Source: Coriobacteriia bacterium (GTDB taxonomy: Bacteria > Actinomycetota > Coriobacteriia > Coriobacteriales > QAMH01). Taken from it: 64,000 nt of DNA. Location: assembly GCA_003149935.1 (NCBI GenBank), contig QAMH01000008.1, positions 247,269 to 311,268 on the forward strand, in the 5' to 3' direction. The translations under genes were made by a program, and so were the position numbers. Below are positions 41,178-50,857 of the stretch, one piece after another (the stretch's first letter is position 1; every line of letters starts with the position of its first letter). The notes beneath the pieces were generated by a model, which worked only from the letters and a program-made list of their open reading frames with translations, did not search any database and was not told the DNA's origin.

Positions 41178-43505
41178 GTGAAAGACCAAGCAACTGAACC
41201 CGTATCCAAGCAAGGTGTCGACGTCGTCTATCGCCTTGACCGCATCGCCCTCGAAATTGCCTCGAAGATGCATGAGCAGGGATTGCTCCATGTGTCTGGT
41301 TCCGTGGACGGGGACGATGGCCTTTCCATGAATGGTCCGTCTGCCCTGGTCATGGTGCAGGGCAAGCCAGCCAAACAGGCGCATAGCGCCATCAATGGCG
41401 CCGGCATTGCGAGCGTCATGCCCCTGACGGGCGATTGGCGCCTCGATAGCAACCCGCGTTTCGCATACACGACCGTCGAGCTGGGCAACAAGCCCACGCG
41501 CAAGCTGTTCACCAACGCATATGCCGTTCTCAAGGCGGCCGAGGATGCCGAGGTACAGTGCATCTTGCTGGGCACCGATTCGCTCGCGCTTGCCGAGGAC
41601 AACCGCTTCTTGCAGCGTGCAGCCGATGCCGGCCTACGCGTATTCAAGGCGCTCGATATCGATACGACATTCGAAAACTGGGTGGAATGCGTGCCCTCGG
41701 ACCGCGAGGATGCGCCTCAGCCCACGAAGTGGCGCACCTGTCATGCATGCAAGCTCACCTTCGACAATGCCGAATTTGTCGAAAACGATTACTCCTGCCC
41801 CTCGTGCGGCACGCTCGCGCGCCTCACGTCTGACGAGCGCATCGAGCTCATCGTGGACGAAGGGACCTTTGAGGAGTGGGATGCCGATATCGAGGATGTC
41901 GATCCGCTCGAGTTTCCCGGCTATGCCGAGAAGATCGCATCGTATCGTGAGAAAACCGGCAAACACGAGGCCGTTCGCACCGGCAAGGGCATGCTCGGTG
42001 ATTTGCCCGTGGCCTTCGGCTTCATGGAGTCCGAGTTTCTCATGGGCTCGATGGGGACGATTGTGGGCGAGAAGGTGAGCCGCCTGTTCGACCGCGCTAC
42101 TGAGGAGAGTCTGCCGGTCATCATCTTCTGCGCATCGGGTGGCGCCCGCATGCAGGAGGGCCTGGCCTCGCTCATGCAGATGGCCAAGACCGCCTGCGCG
42201 GTGGAACGGCACGACCGTGCCGGCCTGCTCTACATCTCCGTGCTCACTGACCCGACCACCGGTGGCGTGACGGCATCGTTTGCCATGCTCGGCGACATGA
42301 TTCTTGCCGAGCCCGGCGCGCTCATCGGCTTTGCCGGGCAGCGCGTCATTCGCGACACCATCAAGCAGGACCTTCCCGAAGGCTTCCAGACCGCGGAGTT
42401 CGCCCTCGAGCATGGCCTCATCGACGCCATCGTCGAGAGGGACGACCTGCGCGGCGTGCTGCGAGCTGGCGTGGCGTTTCATCGGCCGTGGCGCGGGAAC
42501 GACCACAACGCGCTGTTCGGGTCATTCAAGAGCGATTCGCTTGAGGACGACGATACGCCGAATGCCGCCGATGCCGCTCGCAAGTGGATCGGCGACCAGA
42601 TTGACCGTCTGCCTTTCGTCGAGAGCATCAAGAAGGGCGCCGAGGCGGGCATGGACAAGGTGAACCAGCGCTTCCGTGGTAAGCGCGATGCCGATTCGGA
42701 CGAGTCCTCGACAGATGTTGCTCCCGGTAGTGCTTGGGAGAGCGTGCAAATTGCCCGCAACGTGCACCGCCCCACGGCGAGCTCCTACATCAAGGTGCTT
42801 TCGCCGTCGTTCCTCGAGCTGCATGGAGACCGCGAGTTTGCCGACGACAAGGCCATCGTCGCCGGGCTTGGGCGCATTAACGGACGTCCCGTCACCATCA
42901 TCGCCCAGGAGAAGGGTGCGACCTTGCCCGAGCGCATCAAACGCAACTTTGGCTGTCCCCAGCCCGAAGGCTACCGCAAGACGGCGCGTCTCATGCGTCA
43001 GGCCGAGAAGTTCAATCGGCCCATCGTTTGCTTGGTCGATACTCAGGGCGCGTTTTGCGGCATGGAGGCTGAAGAGCGAGGTCAGGGTAACGCGATAGCC
43101 GAAAACCTCGAGCTCATGGCCGGCCTGCATGTGCCGGTCGTGAGCGTGTTGCTTGGCGAAGGCGGCTCGGGCGGCGCGCTCGCGCTTGCTCTCGCCAACC
43201 GCGTGGCGATGCAACAGCATGCGGTGTATTCGGTGCTTTCGCCCGAGGGTTTTGCCTCGATCCTGTGGAAGGACGGCTCGCGTGCGCCCGAGGCGGCTGA
43301 GGTCATGGGCATGAGCGCTGACGATGTGTTTGAGCTGGGTGTTGTGGACGCGGTGCTGCCCGAGGGCGATGGAGCCGCGCACGAAAATCCCGAGCAGGCT
43401 GCCGATATCGTCTTCGCCTACGTGGACGAGACCCTCGAGGAACTGAGCGCGTATAGGCCCGAGGAGCTGCTAGCCCAGCGCCAGGAGCGTTTCGCAAGGT
43501 TCTAG
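41178..43505 (+). CDS. accDA: Fused acetyl-CoA carboxylase carboxyltransferase (beta-alpha) with extra N-terminal domain
   Basis: A 775-residue fusion. Residues 185-460 are AccD-like: zinc ribbon CHACKLTFDNAEFVENDYSCPSCG, then FCASGGARMQEGLASLMQM and LTDPTTGGVTASFAMLGD. Residues 515-775 are AccA-like: RPTASSYIKVLSPSFLELHGDR, GLGRINGRPVTIIAQEKG and GEGGSGGALALALANRVAM. A disordered linker (DADSDESSTDV) joins them. The first 180 residues are extra: VQGKPAKQAHSAINGAGIASV and ILLGTDSLALAEDNRFLQ resemble the N-terminal (pre-ATP-grasp) domain of biotin carboxylase without the ATP-grasp part (inference). Makes malonyl-CoA; the biotin carboxylase and carrier are not in the window. Confidence 0.9.
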   Translation: MKDQATEPVSKQGVDVVYRLDRIALEIASKMHEQGLLHVSGSVDGDDGLSMNGPSALVMVQGKPAKQAHSAINGAGIASVMPLTGDWRLDSNPRFAYTTVELGNKPTRKLFTNAYAVLKAAEDAEVQCILLGTDSLALAEDNRFLQRAADAGLRVFKALDIDTTFENWVECVPSDREDAPQPTKWRTCHACKLTFDNAEFVENDYSCPSCGTLARLTSDERIELIVDEGTFEEWDADIEDVDPLEFPGYAEKIASYREKTGKHEAVRTGKGMLGDLPVAFGFMESEFLMGSMGTIVGEKVSRLFDRATEESLPVIIFCASGGARMQEGLASLMQMAKTACAVERHDRAGLLYISVLTDPTTGGVTASFAMLGDMILAEPGALIGFAGQRVIRDTIKQDLPEGFQTAEFALEHGLIDAIVERDDLRGVLRAGVAFHRPWRGNDHNALFGSFKSDSLEDDDTPNAADAARKWIGDQIDRLPFVESIKKGAEAGMDKVNQRFRGKRDADSDESSTDVAPGSAWESVQIARNVHRPTASSYIKVLSPSFLELHGDREFADDKAIVAGLGRINGRPVTIIAQEKGATLPERIKRNFGCPQPEGYRKTARLMRQAEKFNRPIVCLVDTQGAFCGMEAEERGQGNAIAENLELMAGLHVPVVSVLLGEGGSGGALALALANRVAMQQHAVYSVLSPEGFASILWKDGSRAPEAAEVMGMSADDVFELGVVDAVLPEGDGAAHENPEQAADIVFAYVDETLEELSAYRPEELLAQRQERFARF

Positions 43506-43530
43506 GGAACTTCCTGGCGGCGCAGCCCCC

Positions 43531-43650
43531 CGTCATTTCGAGCGAAGTCGAGAAATCTCACTAACTGCCTCATTTCGAGCGGCGCCGGGGTCGCCTCCCC
43601 CTTGTCATTTCGAGCGGAGCGACCGCAGGTCGCGCAGTCGAGAAATCTCC
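43531..43650. repeat. TCATTTCGAGCG-family repeats after accDA
   Basis: Three direct copies at about 43532-43561, 43570-43585 and 43600-43650, each holding TCATTTCGAGCG with GTCGAGAAATCTC following in the first and third. They fill the first half of the 314-bp gap; 43651-43819 holds no recognisable gene and presumably the promoter of the next one. Confidence 0.85.
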
Positions 43651-43819
43651 CCTACGCCAAAGGCCTTCTGGCAAGCCCTGCCACATTATGTGCTGGCGTT
43701 CTTAGCTCCCAGCTAATGAAATACGTGTTCTTTGTGGATAGACTCCCCAACGGTCGCGCAATAACCACGCATCGACATGTCGGCCGAGCATGCCGAATTT
43801 ACCGTATGAGGAGAAAGCT

Positions 43820-44464
43820 ATGAATAGCGTTCAGACAGACACCAATAAGCCAAGGTCCGGTTTTGCGATTGCCGCCCTCGTTCTGGGAATCGTTGCCGCG
43901 GCAACATCGTTTATGCCCATCATAAATAATGCCTCCTTCTTTATTGCCTTGATTGGATTCATCCTTGCTATCGTGGCTATAGCTGGGATTCGCAAGGGCA
44001 GGAACAGCGGCAAGGGTCTTGCTGTCGCCGGCCTCGTTCTCTCCATCGTTGCAGGCCTTCTGGTTCTGGGCACTCAGGCCTTTTATTCCGCAGTCCTCGA
44101 CGAAGCGGTAGATCAGTCGACTCAGCAGCTCAATAAGATGACAGGTGATGCGACTGATGACATCTTGGGTGTTGATGTCGAGGTCACTATCGGCGACTAC
44201 TCGATTAGCAAGGATCAATACGGCCTCGTGAAAAGCGATCTTCCGGTCACGGTGAAAAACCTGCTCAACGAGCCCTCTTCGTTTTGGATTAACATCGAAG
44301 CCGTTGATGCAAATGGCTCGCGCATCAACGATGATACTGTCATTATCAACGACCTTGGTGCGGGACAGAGCACGAAACTCGACGCCTTTGCCTTCGTGAG
44401 CTCCGATGATTACGAGGCGATGAAAAACGCAAGCTTCAACATCATTTCGGTCTCGGAGATGTAG
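43820..44464 (+). CDS. DUF4190-type membrane protein with exported domain
   Basis: A 214-residue protein. Two hydrophobic segments near the N-terminus (GFAIAALVLGIVAAATSFMP with FFIALIGFILAIVAIAGI, and GLAVAGLVLSIVAGLLVLG) match DUF4190. The C-terminal 130 residues (VEVTIGDYSISKDQYGL, LPVTVKNLLNEPSSFWINIEAVDANG) form a beta-rich domain like the extracellular FxLYD-type domains, probably outside the membrane. ATG 43820 follows AGGAGAAAG. Function unknown; it precedes an HTH/kinase pair after 85 bp. Confidence 0.75.
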   Translation: MNSVQTDTNKPRSGFAIAALVLGIVAAATSFMPIINNASFFIALIGFILAIVAIAGIRKGRNSGKGLAVAGLVLSIVAGLLVLGTQAFYSAVLDEAVDQSTQQLNKMTGDATDDILGVDVEVTIGDYSISKDQYGLVKSDLPVTVKNLLNEPSSFWINIEAVDANGSRINDDTVIINDLGAGQSTKLDAFAFVSSDDYEAMKNASFNIISVSEM

Positions 44465-44549
44465 TGCGCAAGGCAAGTATCGCATGCTTTATGAAGGTCG
44501 GTATGCGGAGTATGCTGCCCTCGTTGCAAAATGAGATGGATGGAAAGTT

Positions 44550-44969
44550 ATGGACGAGAGAATCACCGAGGAGCTCCTTGCCGAGCTTCTCGCATCGCCG
44601 AGCATAGAGGGCTTTCTTGATGAGAATGCCATCAACGAGGTTACCTTGTCCGAATACCTGCAGCAACTTCTCGACAAAAAGGGCCTCAAGCGTGCCGAAG
44701 TCATACGTAAGGCAAATCTCAATGCGACCTTTGGCTATCAGGTTTTCACCGGCGCGCGCGGGGCGGGGCGTGACACGATCTTGCAGCTCGTTTTCGCCAT
44801 GGAGCTGACGTTGCGCGAGGCCAACCGGCTATTGCAGGCAGCAGGCGTTAATGGGCTTTACTGCAAGAACCGTCGCGATGGCATTATCATCTTTTGCATT
44901 GAGCACTCCTATTCGCTGCAGGAAACGGATGAGGAGCTGTACCGTTTCGGTGAGGAGACCATTTGCTGA
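44550..44969 (+). CDS. Helix-turn-helix protein partner of a Ser/Thr kinase
   Basis: A 139-residue protein. Residues 33-95 look like an XRE-like HTH (LSEYLQQLLDKKGLKRAEVIRKANLNATFGYQVFTGAR, then TILQLVFAMELTLREANRLLQAAGV). The C-terminal tail is short and acidic (ETDEELYRFGEETIC). It ends 15 bp before the kinase gene. Such HTH-kinase pairs occur in Coriobacteriia; the HTH protein may be the kinase substrate (inference). Confidence 0.78.
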   Translation: MDERITEELLAELLASPSIEGFLDENAINEVTLSEYLQQLLDKKGLKRAEVIRKANLNATFGYQVFTGARGAGRDTILQLVFAMELTLREANRLLQAAGVNGLYCKNRRDGIIIFCIEHSYSLQETDEELYRFGEETIC

Positions 44970-44984
44970 TATCATCACTCTACG

Positions 44985-46361
44985 ATGGATGATGATCTCG
45001 CAACATATCTTGATGCGCTCGCTCGGGGTGAGTGCTATCGTGTCGATGCCGTTTTGAAGGAAAGCGCTCTGGAGATGACGGAGCGCGTTTTTCTCATCGT
45101 TGCCGACGGTACGGAGCGTGGCCCCTTCATTCGCAAGCGCATGAAAATCGAATCTGGGTTGGGTGAGGCATATGAGCGTCTTTGGCGGGCGCAGAAGGCG
45201 GGCAAACGCTTCATGCACTTACCGCGCATCGTGGAATGCGGAGTGGATGGCGATGATCGCATCGTAATCATGGAGCATGTGGACGGCGCTACCCTAGACG
45301 AGCTGGTCCAGAATTCCAGCTATACCGATGGGGCCGCCCTTACCATCTCCGGTTTACTTTGCGATGCGGTCATGGAGCTACATGAATGCTTCGATCCCCC
45401 AATGATTCATCGTGATCTCAAACCCGAAAATGTCATTATCTCTCCATCGAATCTCACGCTCATCGACCTTGGCATTGCTAGAACCTTTGACAAGGATGCG
45501 GAGAGGGACACGAGAAGTTTCGGCACACGCGGCTATGCTCCTCCCGAGCAGTTTGGCTATGGGCAGACCGATGAACGCAGCGATATATACGCGCTGGGAA
45601 TGCTGATTGCATATTGCTTTCTGCGCGAGGATCCTGAACGTCGCCTTGTCGAAAGCGAATTTGCAGATGAGCGCATTCCTGAATCGCTCCGACCGGTTCT
45701 TGCATGTGCGACGTCCTTCGATCCGGAGAGACGCTACAAAAGCGTACGGGCCATGAAGGATTCACCCGACATGGCAACCACACTTGCGGAGATGGAATCG
45801 GCTGCCGCATATGTCGAGGAAGAAGACGCGGCACACGCGAGCAAGGGGGCGATGAGCGCTCCCGCAGCTCCACCACCGCCCCAGACGTCGCAAATCTGCA
45901 ATGTGGACAGGGTACCGGGATCCTCTCGGCCAGTATCGTTGCCACCTCAGGCGCCGAGCGTCTCCAATGCCGATAATGCGATGAAAGACAGGCGGCCTTT
46001 TGCAACAATCCCGCAGTGGGTCGGTATCATCTGGAATGTTCTGGTGATTGCGACATGGACGCTTTTTGCTATCGCTGCCATATCGGTCACCTTCTTTCCC
46101 GTCGAGGGTGACACTTTTGTCTCGCCGCTCGCGCGGGGAATCATTTCGATAGGCATCTTCCTGGTCGGGCTTGCTCCGATAGCATTCGGGCTGCTTGACA
46201 AGAGCTGGTTGAAAAGGCGCTTTGCTCTCCTTAGGAGGTTTGCTTGGTGGAAGGTGCTGCTGTTCTGCGTGGCTGTAGGGCTTGCAATCATGCTCGCCTC
46301 AGCTGTAATCGGAACCGTCATAAACGAAGCAGTCATGTTCAGCGCAAGCGCCGCTGGGTGA
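44985..46361 (+). CDS. Membrane-bound eukaryotic-like Ser/Thr protein kinase
   Basis: A 458-residue protein. The kinase domain spans about 15-265: VAIK-like Lys in PFIRKRMKIE, HRDLKPENVIISPSNLTLIDLGIAR (catalytic loop and DLG for DFG) and GTRGYAPPEQFGYGQTDERSDIYALG. The usual glycine-rich loop is poorly conserved. A Pro/Ala/Ser-rich linker (APPPPQTSQ) leads to three hydrophobic segments at the C-terminus (IIWNVLVIATWTLFAIAAISV; IISIGIFLVGLAPIAFGL; VLLFCVAVGLAIMLASAVIG). The kinase domain is N-terminal, so it faces the cytosol; there are no PASTA repeats. Confidence 0.88.
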   Translation: MDDDLATYLDALARGECYRVDAVLKESALEMTERVFLIVADGTERGPFIRKRMKIESGLGEAYERLWRAQKAGKRFMHLPRIVECGVDGDDRIVIMEHVDGATLDELVQNSSYTDGAALTISGLLCDAVMELHECFDPPMIHRDLKPENVIISPSNLTLIDLGIARTFDKDAERDTRSFGTRGYAPPEQFGYGQTDERSDIYALGMLIAYCFLREDPERRLVESEFADERIPESLRPVLACATSFDPERRYKSVRAMKDSPDMATTLAEMESAAAYVEEEDAAHASKGAMSAPAAPPPPQTSQICNVDRVPGSSRPVSLPPQAPSVSNADNAMKDRRPFATIPQWVGIIWNVLVIATWTLFAIAAISVTFFPVEGDTFVSPLARGIISIGIFLVGLAPIAFGLLDKSWLKRRFALLRRFAWWKVLLFCVAVGLAIMLASAVIGTVINEAVMFSASAAG

Positions 46362-46389
46362 AACTACGTTCCCCTCGCCCCCCTTACCC

Positions 46390-47526
46390 TCACCGTTCCG
46401 CCAGCAGTAAGTCCACCATGCGCCCGTAGCTGCGCACGCCATCTGACTGGTCGTTGGCCTTCAGGTACGCATCGTTGGCTTGCTGGGCGAACGTGCGAAA
46501 CGCCCCCTCGTACTGCGCCCAGAACTCCGCGTTCTCCATGCGATCGGCTCGCACGGCATCCGAAAGCCCAGTTGCCACTTGGCGCGCCGCGTTCTCGTCC
46601 ACGCTCGCCAGCGCCGAAATCGCATACGAATACGCAAGTGAGTATCCGCTATAACGAATGAGCGGATCACCACTCTGCTTGCAAGCGAGGTAGGCGATGA
46701 AGTTCGCCTCATCTTCACGCATGTACCCACATTGATGTGCGAGCTCATGACCCATGGTTGCGGGAATCGTGTAGAAAGGCGGCAACGTGTTGATGTTGCT
46801 CTCAACCGTAAACGCAAAGTACATGCCCGTTATGTCTCCGTACGACATGAGCCAAGAGAAAAACGTGATGGGCTTGGGCTGCGAGTAGACCGGACGTTCG
46901 AGCGTGGTGTATTGCTCCGCCAGCACCTTCATTTCGTCGATACTGCGCACGGCGTATCCCGCAAAGCCGCCTCGCTCGTCAATATGTGCCTGCATATCGC
47001 CACCGATTTCGGCACGCGTAGCATTGAGCTCGACCGTGAGCTCGCTGCACAGGTCAACCAGCTCCTGCGTTGTGGACTCCCTGACGTCAAAGCCTTCGTT
47101 TTGCGCAAAGGTGTAGCGGTAATAGTTGAGCCCGCAGAGCATGGCGTACAGGAAGAACGCGATGGAGATGATGCCGAAAGCGCTCGTAATCAGGCGGTAG
47201 AGATAGCGCAAGCGCTCGCCACGCCGTGTGATGATACGCATGATGTAATAGATGAGCATACATGCAATCGACACGACGGCGATGACAACGACCCACTGCG
47301 CTACCGAGAAGCTTGTGAGCGACGGCAGGTAACCCCACACGCTCGAGATCCACGGGTACACGCCGCGTGAGAATATGTGCTCGCATGCATCGGGGTTCGC
47401 ACGCGCCAGTATGGTGAGCACGAGTGCGATGATGCCGGGCAACAGCCACCATAGCCGTCGAAGCTCACGAAGCCAGCTTGCCTTGAGCGCGTCTTTCCTC
47501 GTTGTTCTGTCTTGCGTCTGATCCAT
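46390..47526 (-). CDS. DUF3810-family membrane metalloprotease-like protein
   Basis: A 378-residue protein. Three hydrophobic segments at residues 25-160 (LWWLLPGIIALVLTILA; VAQWVVVIAVVSIACMLIYYI; SAFGIISIAFFLYAMLCGL) precede an outside domain with TMGHELAHQCGYMREDEANFIAYLA, an HExxH zinc motif with a downstream Glu. The family is DUF3810; substrate is unknown. ATG 47526 is preferred to GTG-type starts upstream. It converges with the kinase gene 28 bp away. Confidence 0.8.
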   Translation of the reverse strand: MDQTQDRTTRKDALKASWLRELRRLWWLLPGIIALVLTILARANPDACEHIFSRGVYPWISSVWGYLPSLTSFSVAQWVVVIAVVSIACMLIYYIMRIITRRGERLRYLYRLITSAFGIISIAFFLYAMLCGLNYYRYTFAQNEGFDVRESTTQELVDLCSELTVELNATRAEIGGDMQAHIDERGGFAGYAVRSIDEMKVLAEQYTTLERPVYSQPKPITFFSWLMSYGDITGMYFAFTVESNINTLPPFYTIPATMGHELAHQCGYMREDEANFIAYLACKQSGDPLIRYSGYSLAYSYAISALASVDENAARQVATGLSDAVRADRMENAEFWAQYEGAFRTFAQQANDAYLKANDQSDGVRSYGRMVDLLLAER

Positions 47527-47577
47527 GAGCCAATCATAGCGGATGGGATGCGACGAATTTGCCAAAGTGTCTCGATC

Positions 47578-47612
47578 AAAAAGGGAGACCACGCATCTGC
47601 GGAGCCTCCCTT
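47578..47612 (-). terminator. Terminator region between pntB and the DUF3810 gene
   Basis: On the minus strand AAGGGAG pairs with CTCCCTT around an inner CCGC/GCG stem, followed by TTT. It lies 28 bp after the pntB stop, so it should end the pntAB transcript. Confidence 0.7.
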
Positions 47613-47640
47613 CGCTGCTTGTTGCTATGTCGCTCGTGCC

Positions 47641-49086
47641 TTATAGCGCGGCGATGATGGCGTCGACGCTGTCCTTGGCGTCGCCCAGCAGCATGTCCGT
47701 GTTCTCGTTGTAGAACAGCGGGTTGTCCACGCCAGAATAGCCGGCCGAACCCATCTTGCGCTTGGAGACGATGACCTTGCCAGCCTCCCAGACGTGCAGC
47801 ACCGGCATACCGGCGATGGGGCTGCCCGGCTCGGTCGCGGCCGACGGATTCACGGTGTCGTTCGCGCCGATGACAAGCACGACATCGACATCGCCGAAGT
47901 CATCGTTGATCTCGTCCATCTCATAGACCGCGTCGTAGGGGACCTTGGCCTCGGCCAGCAGGACGTTCATGTGTCCCGGCATGCGTCCGGCAACCGGGTG
48001 GATGCCGAACTTCACGTCCACGCCACGCTCGATGAGCTTGCGCGTGAGGTCTGCCACGGGGAACTGCGCCTGCGCCACGGCCATGCCATAACCCGGCGTG
48101 ACGACGACGCTCTTGGCGTTGCGCAGCAGCTCGGCGACTTCCTCGGGCGTCGTCTCGGTATGCTCGCCGCCCTGCGTGGCGCCATCACCCGAGGAGGCGG
48201 CGGGTGCAGAGCCAAAGCCGCCCAGGATAACCGACACGAACGAGCGGTTCATGCCCTGGCACATGATCCACGACAGATAGGCACCCGACGAGCCGACAAG
48301 CGCGCCGGTGATGATGAGCAGGTCGTTACCGAGCGTGAGGCCGACCATCGCGGCAGCCCAACCGGAATACGAGTTGAGCATCGAGATGACGACGGGCATA
48401 TCGCCGCCACCGATGGCCATGACCAGATGCAGGCCAAGCACGAGCGAGACGACGGTCAGGATGATGAGCGGGGCCAGGCCGGCGTCGACGCCCTCGGTGT
48501 TGGCGAACCATACGATGAGTGCAATCGAGGCAATGACCATGATGAGGTTGAGGATGTTGCGGCCGGGCAGCGTGAGGGGCTTGCCCGATATGCGCGCCGC
48601 AAGCTTGAGGTAGGCGATGATCGAGCCGGTAAAGGTGACCGCGCCGATGAAGATGGCTAGGCCGGTCTCGGCCATGTGAAAGGCGTTTTCCGCGCCGCCG
48701 GCGAGGTTGCCCGGCGTCGTGAAGAACGAGCCGAAGGCCACGAGTACGGCAGCCGCACCCACGAACGAATGCAGCATCGCCACGAGCTGCGGCATAGCGG
48801 TCATCTGGACGGTCTTGGCGCGCCAGATGCCGATGATGGCGCCGATGATGATGGCTGCCGCCATGAAGCCGATGACGGGACCAAGGGGCTGCGTGGACGA
48901 AACGAGCGTCACGAGTATGACGGCGACAAGAGCCAGCACCATGCCCGCGATGCCGAAGAAGTTACCGCGCTGGGCGGTCTTTTGCTTGGAAAGTCCCGCG
49001 AGCGCGAGGATGAAGAGCAGCGCCGCGACAAGATATGCGAGCGATTCGAAATGCGCGAGAGCATCGAGAATTGTGGAGTTCATCAT
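47641..49086 (-). CDS. pntB: NAD(P) transhydrogenase subunit beta
   Basis: A 481-residue membrane protein with eight or nine hydrophobic segments followed by the NADP(H)-binding domain III (VVTPGYGMAVAQAQFPVADLTRKL, GIHPVAGRMPGHMNVLLAEA, VLVIGANDTVNPSA, and KRKMGSAGYSGVDNPLFY). With PntA it couples proton flow to hydride transfer from NADH to NADP. The start is 49086 or 49083 (MM). It lies two bases after pntA. Confidence 0.95.
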   Translation of the reverse strand: MMNSTILDALAHFESLAYLVAALLFILALAGLSKQKTAQRGNFFGIAGMVLALVAVILVTLVSSTQPLGPVIGFMAAAIIIGAIIGIWRAKTVQMTAMPQLVAMLHSFVGAAAVLVAFGSFFTTPGNLAGGAENAFHMAETGLAIFIGAVTFTGSIIAYLKLAARISGKPLTLPGRNILNLIMVIASIALIVWFANTEGVDAGLAPLIILTVVSLVLGLHLVMAIGGGDMPVVISMLNSYSGWAAAMVGLTLGNDLLIITGALVGSSGAYLSWIMCQGMNRSFVSVILGGFGSAPAASSGDGATQGGEHTETTPEEVAELLRNAKSVVVTPGYGMAVAQAQFPVADLTRKLIERGVDVKFGIHPVAGRMPGHMNVLLAEAKVPYDAVYEMDEINDDFGDVDVVLVIGANDTVNPSAATEPGSPIAGMPVLHVWEAGKVIVSKRKMGSAGYSGVDNPLFYNENTDMLLGDAKDSVDAIIAAL

Positions 49087-49088
49087 GA

Positions 49089-50627
49089 CTAATCAGAGCT
49101 CCTCTCGAACATCTTGAGCATTCGGTGCGTCACTAAGAAGCCACCAAAGATGTTGATGGAGGCCACGGCCATCGCGATGAACGCGAGAATGGTGACCACG
49201 AGGCTCGATGAGCTGATGAGCAGGATGGCGCCCACGATGATGATGCCCGAAATCGCATTGGTAACCGACATGAGCGGGGTGTGCAGCGTATGCGATACGC
49301 CGCCGATCACGTAGAAGCCCACGACGATGGCAAGCTCGAGCACGACGAAGTGCGAGGTCATGGATGGTGGGGCGAGCATGACCACAACTGCGCCGAGCAG
49401 CACGGCGGCCACCTTCCACCACCACTTGGCGAATGCCGACTTCTCCTTGGGCTCCTCGACTGGCGTTGCCTCGGCCGGGGTCTCCTCCTTCTTGGGGGCG
49501 GCAGAGACGCTGACCGCGGGTGGTGGCCACATGCCGATGCCGTCGAGCGTGACGGTGATGCCGCGGATGACCTCGTCGGCCTCATCGAGGACGAGTACGC
49601 CGTCTTTACCTGGGGTTGCGAGCTTGAAGAAGTTCACGATGTTCTGGCCATACAGCTGCGAGGCTTGTCCCGGCAGGCGTCCCGGCAGGTCCGTGTAGCC
49701 AATGATGGTTACGCCGTTGTCGGTGACAACGACCTCGCCCGGCTTGGACAGCGCACAGTTGCCGCCAAGCGGGCTCGCGCCCATGTCGACGATGACGCTA
49801 CCGGGCTTCATGCCGGCGACGGCCTCTTCGGTGAGTAGCAGCGGGGCGGGACGACCCGGCACCTGCGCTGTCGTGATGACGATGTCGTTGATGGCGGCTT
49901 GGTCCTCGTAGACCTTGAGGACACGCGCCTGCTCGTCCTCGTCAAGAGCCTTGGCGTAGCCGTCCGAGCTCTCCTGCTTGACGGGAATTTCGACGAAGGT
50001 CGCGCCGAGCGACTCGACCTGGTCGGCGACGTCTGCACGCACATCAGTTGCGGAGACTTCGGCGCCCATGGAGTTTGCCGTGCCGATCGCGGCCAGTCCC
50101 GCAACGCCGACGCCGATGACGTAGACACGGGCCGGGGGCATCTTGCCGGCAGCCGTCACCTGGCCGGTGAACAGGCGGCCAAAGACGTTTGCTGCCTCGA
50201 TGACGGCACGGTAGCCACCCACGTTGGCCATCGACGAGCGCACGTCAAGGGATTGCGAGCGCGACAGGCGCGGCACCATGTCCATGGCGAGCGCCGTGAT
50301 GCCCATTTCCTCGAACTTGCCGATGATGTCCTTGTTCGCACCGGGGTTCATGCGCGCGATAAGCGTCGCGCCGCGCTTGATGAGCGCGAGCTCTGCATCT
50401 GGCGGAGTGTCGAGACATACGACGATATCGGCTCCCCACGCCTCCTCGCGGCTCACGATTTTCGCACCCGCCTGCTCGTACGCGTCGTCAAAGTAGCTTG
50501 CCTTCTCGCCGGCGCCGGATTCGACGGCAACGTCATAGCCAAGCTTGATGAGCTTCTTGACGCTATCTGGGGTGCCTGCGACAAGCGTCTGTTCGGGATT
50601 TGGCTCCCGCGGTATACCTATGAGCAT
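49089..50627 (-). CDS. pntA: NAD(P) transhydrogenase subunit alpha
   Basis: A 512-residue protein of the E. coli type with both alpha parts fused. Residues 1-380 form the NAD(H)-binding domain I (LIGIPREPNPEQTLVAGTPDSV, RLSRSQSLDVRSSMANVGGYRAV with the RQD-loop region, VIGVGVAGLAAIGTANSMGA). A Pro/Glu linker (APKKEETPAEATPVEEP) leads to four hydrophobic segments (410-505). Divergent from leuA, with a 246-bp gap. Confidence 0.95.
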   Translation of the reverse strand: MLIGIPREPNPEQTLVAGTPDSVKKLIKLGYDVAVESGAGEKASYFDDAYEQAGAKIVSREEAWGADIVVCLDTPPDAELALIKRGATLIARMNPGANKDIIGKFEEMGITALAMDMVPRLSRSQSLDVRSSMANVGGYRAVIEAANVFGRLFTGQVTAAGKMPPARVYVIGVGVAGLAAIGTANSMGAEVSATDVRADVADQVESLGATFVEIPVKQESSDGYAKALDEDEQARVLKVYEDQAAINDIVITTAQVPGRPAPLLLTEEAVAGMKPGSVIVDMGASPLGGNCALSKPGEVVVTDNGVTIIGYTDLPGRLPGQASQLYGQNIVNFFKLATPGKDGVLVLDEADEVIRGITVTLDGIGMWPPPAVSVSAAPKKEETPAEATPVEEPKEKSAFAKWWWKVAAVLLGAVVVMLAPPSMTSHFVVLELAIVVGFYVIGGVSHTLHTPLMSVTNAISGIIIVGAILLISSSSLVVTILAFIAMAVASINIFGGFLVTHRMLKMFERSSD

Positions 50628-50756
50628 TTTTCCTCCCCATTACGAAAAAGCCCGTTGTATGTAAGTGGGTATGGTAATGCAAGTTCGCGCACATATATAT
50701 ACTGAAAAAGAGGGGTAAGTAAATTCAGTCGTGGGGTACGACCTCGTTCTTGGGGC

Positions 50757-50828
50757 ATGAACCCTCGCCTTCCCTTGCGTTTACGCCCAGCTCGGGTAGT
50801 ATTCGCTTTCAAGGCAAGTATCGAGTGA
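50757..50828 (+). CDS. Possible leader peptide upstream of leuA
   Basis: A 23-codon frame with CTT, TTG and TTA leucine codons close together (MNPRLPLRLRPARVV...), ending in a TGA that overlaps the hairpin at 50825-50857 just before the leuA ribosome binding site. This is the layout of a leucine attenuator. Its own ribosome binding site is poor (GGGG one base from ATG), so this is a weak call. Confidence 0.25.
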   Translation: MNPRLPLRLRPARVVFAFKASIE

Positions 50829-50857
50829 GACAGATTGGACAGGTACATCTGTCTCAC
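50825..50857. repeat. RAYT-type unit forming a perfect 10-bp hairpin before leuA
   Basis: GTGAGACAGA (50825-50834) pairs with TCTGTCTCAC (50848-50857). It differs from the other units at one base (GAGACAG for GAGACAC), which makes its own arms fully complementary. It lies 16 bp before the leuA start. Confidence 0.9.
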
